Below are positions 40,021 to 43,887 of a DNA stretch of 43,887 nt, in pieces (the first letter of the stretch is position 1; each line of letters opens with the position of its first letter). A program made the position numbers and the translations under genes. Where the stretch lies: the NCBI GenBank assembly GCA_014860395.1, contig JACZJU010000286.1, positions 1 through 43,887 of the forward strand, given 5' to 3'. Source of the DNA: Burkholderiales bacterium (GTDB lineage Bacteria; Pseudomonadota; Gammaproteobacteria; Burkholderiales; SG8-39). The notes beneath the pieces are model-generated. The model made no database searches. It saw only the letters and a program-made list of their open reading frames with translations, and was not told where the DNA came from.

Positions 40021-41824
40021 TCGGGGAAGGCCTGGCGCGGGCGCGCACTTGGTTTTGCTGCTGTTCGGACGCGTCATCCTCAGCGGCGAACTGGATCTTA
40101 TACAGGTAGGCGTAGCGTCCATCGTGCGCCAGCAACTCGGCATGAGAACCGACTTCGGCGATCTTCCCGTGTTGCAGCACTACGATGCGGTTCGCTTTCT
40201 CGATCGTGGACAGGCGGTGGGCGATGATCAGCGTGGTGCGGCCTTGCATCAAAGTGTCCAGCGCCGCCTGCACCACCCGCTCGGACTCGGTGTCCAGGGC
40301 CGAGGTGGCTTCGTCCAGGATCAGCACCGGCGCATCCTTCAGCAGCGCGCGCGCGATCGCAATGCGCTGTCGCTGCCCGCCCGAGAGGCGCACGCCGTTC
40401 TCGCCTATCATCGTCTGCAGGCCCTCAGGCATTTCACGGATGAATTCCATTGCATGCGCGGCCTCGGCGGCGGCGACGATCGCAGCCTCACTCGCGCCCG
40501 CCAAGGGGCCGTAGGCGATGTTGGCCGCGATCGTATCGTTGAACAACACCACGTCCTGGCTGACCAGGGCGAGATTGGCGCGCAGGCTGGCAAGCGTCAG
40601 CGTCTGCGTGTCTATGCCGTCGAGCAGGATGCGCCCGGCACTCGGCTGATAAAAGCGCGGGATCAGATTGGCGAGCGTCGTCTTGCCGCCGCCGGAGCCG
40701 CCGACCAGGGCCACGGTTTCCCCTGCCGCGATCTCCAGATTGATGTCGTCCAGGGCCGGCCGGCTGGCGTTGGGATAAGAAAAACACAGATGATCGAACA
40801 CGATCCGGCCTTGCGCCCGGTCCAGAGTTTGCGTGCCGTTGTCTTCCTCGGGTTCTTCGTCGACGACCGCGAACACGCTTTCGGCCGCCGCCAGGCCGCG
40901 CTGCAGCCCGGCGTTGACCCCGGTCAGGCGCTTTAGCGGCGAGAGCAGCATCAGGGTGGCGGTCATGAACGATACGAAGCTGCCCACGGTCACGCCGTTC
41001 GTGCCGCCCTGCCGGGTGGAGTAGTAGACGATGACCGCGACCGCGATGGCGGCGCACACCTGCACCAGCGGCACCGAGGCCCCGGCCGCAATGGTGTGGC
41101 GCATGGCGTAATTACGCATGCGCTTGATCGCTTCGCCGAAGTGGCGCTGCTCGTACTCCTGGCCGCCGAATACCTTCACCACCTTGTGGCACCCGATCGC
41201 CTCGTCCAGCACATGGGTAATGTCCCCCATCGCGCGCTGCGCCTCGCGGCTCACCTGGCGCAACCTGCTGCTGAATGAGCGGATGACCACGGCGATGACC
41301 GGTCCTATCACCAGCGTGATCAGCGAAAGCTTCCAGTCGAGGTAGAACATCCAGGCCAGCAGTCCGGCCACGGTGAGGGTGTCGCGTACCATCACCGTCA
41401 GCACGCTGGTTGCGGCCCCCATGACGCCGGTCACGTCGTAGGAAAGCTTGGAAATCAGCGCGCCCGAGGAGGCGTCGTCGTAATAGCGCGTGGGCAGATT
41501 GACCATGCGGCCGAACATTTCCGCGCGCAGATCGAACACCACGCGGTTGGATACCCAGCTCAGAGCGTAGTCGCTGACAAACCCGAACACGCCGCGCACC
41601 AGGAACAATCCGACCAGGGCGAACGGAATATAGCGAATCGTGGTGGGATCCTTGCTGACGAAGCTGCCGTCCAGCAGCGGCTTCATCAGCGCCGGGAGCA
41701 GGGGCTCGGTCGCCGCCACCAATGCCATCGCAACGATCGACAGCGCGAACATGCGCCAATAGGGCACTACATAGCGCAGCAATCGCGCATAAAGGACCCG
41801 GCTCTTGGTTTCGGGGACGGCCAT
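40013..41824 (-). CDS. msbA: Lipid A export permease/ATP-binding protein MsbA
   Basis: 603 aa ABC half-transporter; VALVGGSGGGKTTLANLIPRFYQP, LSGGQRQRIAIARALLKDAPVLILDEATSALDTESE. Confidence 0.94.
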   Translation of the reverse strand: MAVPETKSRVLYARLLRYVVPYWRMFALSIVAMALVAATEPLLPALMKPLLDGSFVSKDPTTIRYIPFALVGLFLVRGVFGFVSDYALSWVSNRVVFDLRAEMFGRMVNLPTRYYDDASSGALISKLSYDVTGVMGAATSVLTVMVRDTLTVAGLLAWMFYLDWKLSLITLVIGPVIAVVIRSFSSRLRQVSREAQRAMGDITHVLDEAIGCHKVVKVFGGQEYEQRHFGEAIKRMRNYAMRHTIAAGASVPLVQVCAAIAVAVIVYYSTRQGGTNGVTVGSFVSFMTATLMLLSPLKRLTGVNAGLQRGLAAAESVFAVVDEEPEEDNGTQTLDRAQGRIVFDHLCFSYPNASRPALDDINLEIAAGETVALVGGSGGGKTTLANLIPRFYQPSAGRILLDGIDTQTLTLASLRANLALVSQDVVLFNDTIAANIAYGPLAGASEAAIVAAAEAAHAMEFIREMPEGLQTMIGENGVRLSGGQRQRIAIARALLKDAPVLILDEATSALDTESERVVQAALDTLMQGRTTLIIAHRLSTIEKANRIVVLQHGKIAEVGSHAELLAHDGRYAYLYKIQFAAEDDASEQQQNQVRARARPSPII

Positions 41825-41928
41825 TAGTTATGGTTAGGTTGCGGTGTTGAAAAAATGTGTAATTATATCAGAGCCCTAAACGCCAACCGCGGTTGTTCAT
41901 GCGCTTGCCCGCCGAAAAGGTGAGCTTG

Positions 41929-43113
41929 CTATCGCGGCGTTTCTTGAAGCAGTTCCGCGTACAGCTGCGTCAATTGCTGCGCCATGCCGGCGAGACCGTA
42001 GGGCTCGACTTTGCGCCGCGCGGCTGCACCCATGCGCAGCGACTGCCCTGGAACGGCCGCCAAACTCAGGCAGCGCGCCAGTTCGACCACGTCCAGCGGA
42101 TCGCGGCAGAGATAGCCCTCGACGCCGCTTTCGACGAATTCGGCCGCCCCGCATTGCAGGCTGGTGACCAGCGGCAGGCCGCAGGCCATCGCCTCCAGCG
42201 CCGCATTGGGGAAAGGATCGTAGAGTGTGGGCAGCACGAAACAATCCGCCATGCCGTACCAGGGTTTGACGTCTTCCTGGCCGCCGGCGAAATGCACCCG
42301 TCCGGAAAGCGTGCCGCGTTCGGCTGCATGACGCAGGCGCGGCAGTTCCTTGTCCGCCCCCACCACGACCAGGTGGGCGTCGCGCACGCCGGAGAGCGCG
42401 CGCAGCAGCTGCGGCAGGCCTTTGCGCCTGAAGCCCGAGCCGACGAACAGGAACACCATGGCCGCGTCCGCAATGCCGAGTTCTTTGCGCTTGCGCGCGC
42501 GCCAGGTCTGGCGCAGATCCGGATGAAACGCGGCGAGATCGACGCCGCTGTAGATCACGTGCAGCTTGGCCTCGGCCAGTCCGAAATGCCGGCGCAGCTC
42601 CTCCTTCACCATGTTCGAGTTGCAGATCACCGCGCGCAGGCGCGGGCTTTCGAACATGCGCTTTTCCGCCGCCAAGGTATACCAGTGGTAAGGATTAAGC
42701 GTGAGCGCGATGCGTTCGAACAAGCCGGCGGCGCGCTTGCGGTTGGCGAGCCACTGGCGATGCACGCCGTCGCCGGCGCGATAGACGTCGCAGCAGCTGA
42801 TGCGCTCATGCGACTGCACCAGATCGAAGCTGTGCGATTTCACCGCGGCGCAGACAGCGCGCGCAAAGCTCCAGTCGCGCCACACCCGGCCCAGATAGAA
42901 TGGGTCGCATCGGATCAGACGCCATCCCGCGCCGGCCGCGTCCGGCGCCGTTGTTTCCGTCCCTGTCGTTGTTGACCCTGCCGTTGTTGACCAGGCCCGC
43001 GCGAGCAAGGTCAGCTCCACGTCGCGCGCGGCAAGCGCAGTCATGGCGCGCTCGACAAAGCGCTCGGCGCCGCCATAGGGGTTGTACCTCTGCCGTACCA
43101 GGGCAATTTTCAT
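41929..43113 (-). CDS. GT4-family glycosyltransferase, WaaG-like
   Basis: MKIALVRQRYNPYGGAERFVERAM start, DLVQSHERISCCDVYRAGDGVH, HVIYSGVDLAAFHPDLR, FVLPTLYDPFPNAALEAMACGLPLVTS. Confidence 0.9.
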   Translation of the reverse strand: MKIALVRQRYNPYGGAERFVERAMTALAARDVELTLLARAWSTTAGSTTTGTETTAPDAAGAGWRLIRCDPFYLGRVWRDWSFARAVCAAVKSHSFDLVQSHERISCCDVYRAGDGVHRQWLANRKRAAGLFERIALTLNPYHWYTLAAEKRMFESPRLRAVICNSNMVKEELRRHFGLAEAKLHVIYSGVDLAAFHPDLRQTWRARKRKELGIADAAMVFLFVGSGFRRKGLPQLLRALSGVRDAHLVVVGADKELPRLRHAAERGTLSGRVHFAGGQEDVKPWYGMADCFVLPTLYDPFPNAALEAMACGLPLVTSLQCGAAEFVESGVEGYLCRDPLDVVELARCLSLAAVPGQSLRMGAAARRKVEPYGLAGMAQQLTQLYAELLQETPR

Positions 43114-43334
43114 CGCGCCGCTAAGCTGCCCCGGCGCGCATCGTAAAGCAGCGAGTGCAAACGCTGCATGTTCGGCACCACCATCGCGCGGTACTAGAGC
43201 GCCCGGAAGCACCCGACACGCGACGCAGGCTCGGCGAACCAACCGGATTCTTCAGCATGCCCGCACGATAGCAGAGAACCCGGCAACGGTGAATCGGCCT
43301 GCGCTGCGCGTCATCGGCGGCGTCCTGCGGCGGC

Positions 43335-43887
43335 TCATTTTCGCTTCGCGCGCGCCGCGTCCAGGTGCTCGCACAGCTGCTCTGCGCCGTCGAGGATGCG
43401 CGGCGTGTTGCGGCTGATGAGATCGGAATCGATGACGAACAGATTCCCGCGCGCGACCGCCCGCAGTCGCGGCCATTGCTTCCATGCATCCAGGTTCGCT
43501 GCCTGCCCCGCTTCGTCAGTGACGCCGATTATCGCTTCCGGATCGGCGGCGAGCACCGCTTCGGTCGAGACTTCCGGCGTCAGCGGCGCGAGCCCGGCGA
43601 ACAGGTTGCGCCCACCGCACAACCGGATCACGTCGGTAATCAAATGCTCGCCGTTGACGGTCAAGAGCGGCTGGTCCCAGATCTGAAAGAACAGCGGCAC
43701 CGGTGCGCGGCCGACGTAGCGCCGGCGCATTTCGGCGACGCGTGCAAGAAACGCCTGCGCGGCCGGCAGCGCGATCGCGTCGGTGCCGGCAAGACGCCCC
43801 AGTTGTTCTATCGCGCGCGCGATATCGGGGAGCCGGCGCGGCTCGTTGTAGTACACCGGGATGCCGAGCCGCAACAATTTGTCGAGC
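43335..43887 (-). CDS. BtuF-like cobalamin ABC transporter substrate-binding protein (5' end truncated by the window edge)
   Basis: GIPVYYNEPRRLPDIARAIEQLGRLAGT, FFQIWDQPLLTVNGEHLITDVIRLCGGRNLFAGL; no stop in frame up to the edge. Confidence 0.8.
   Translation of the reverse strand, partial: LDKLLRLGIPVYYNEPRRLPDIARAIEQLGRLAGTDAIALPAAQAFLARVAEMRRRYVGRAPVPLFFQIWDQPLLTVNGEHLITDVIRLCGGRNLFAGLAPLTPEVSTEAVLAADPEAIIGVTDEAGQAANLDAWKQWPRLRAVARGNLFVIDSDLISRNTPRILDGAEQLCEHLDAARAKRK

Overview
The window is an approximately 44 kb, high-GC, betaproteobacterial-looking chromosomal segment; that lineage is inferred from gene content and order only. It is densely coded and has no clear tRNA, rRNA, CRISPR array or transposase. 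From left to right it contains: (i) a signalling module (100-5270) with a membrane-anchored response regulator fused to a GcvH-like domain, a sigma54-type response regulator, and a sensor kinase whose extracytoplasmic domain carries CVLCH and CYTANCH c-heme motifs, flanked by two FNR/ANR-type boxes; (ii) housekeeping and nitrogen genes xthA, aceB, ntrC, ntrB, a DUF4124 gene and glnA with a sigma54/NtrC-type promoter; (iii) a rhodanese, a gamma-glutamyltransferase family protein, uppP, and thiC with a TPP riboswitch; (iv) a tetR-MFP-RND efflux locus with a palindromic operator, then pcm, rhodanese and tolC; (v) an intergenic pair of perfect 22-bp-stem, 7-nt-loop hairpins with a shared apical core; (vi) a large LPS/glycan locus (waaA, waaC, several GT9/GT4/GT2 enzymes, asnB, FkbM, CgeB-like, msbA, WaaG-like) and a truncated BtuF-like gene at the right edge. 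The best candidates for new biology are the redox-type signalling module with the lipoyl-lysine-less GcvH-response regulator, and the hairpin pair at 26125-26268. No searches or folding programs were run.
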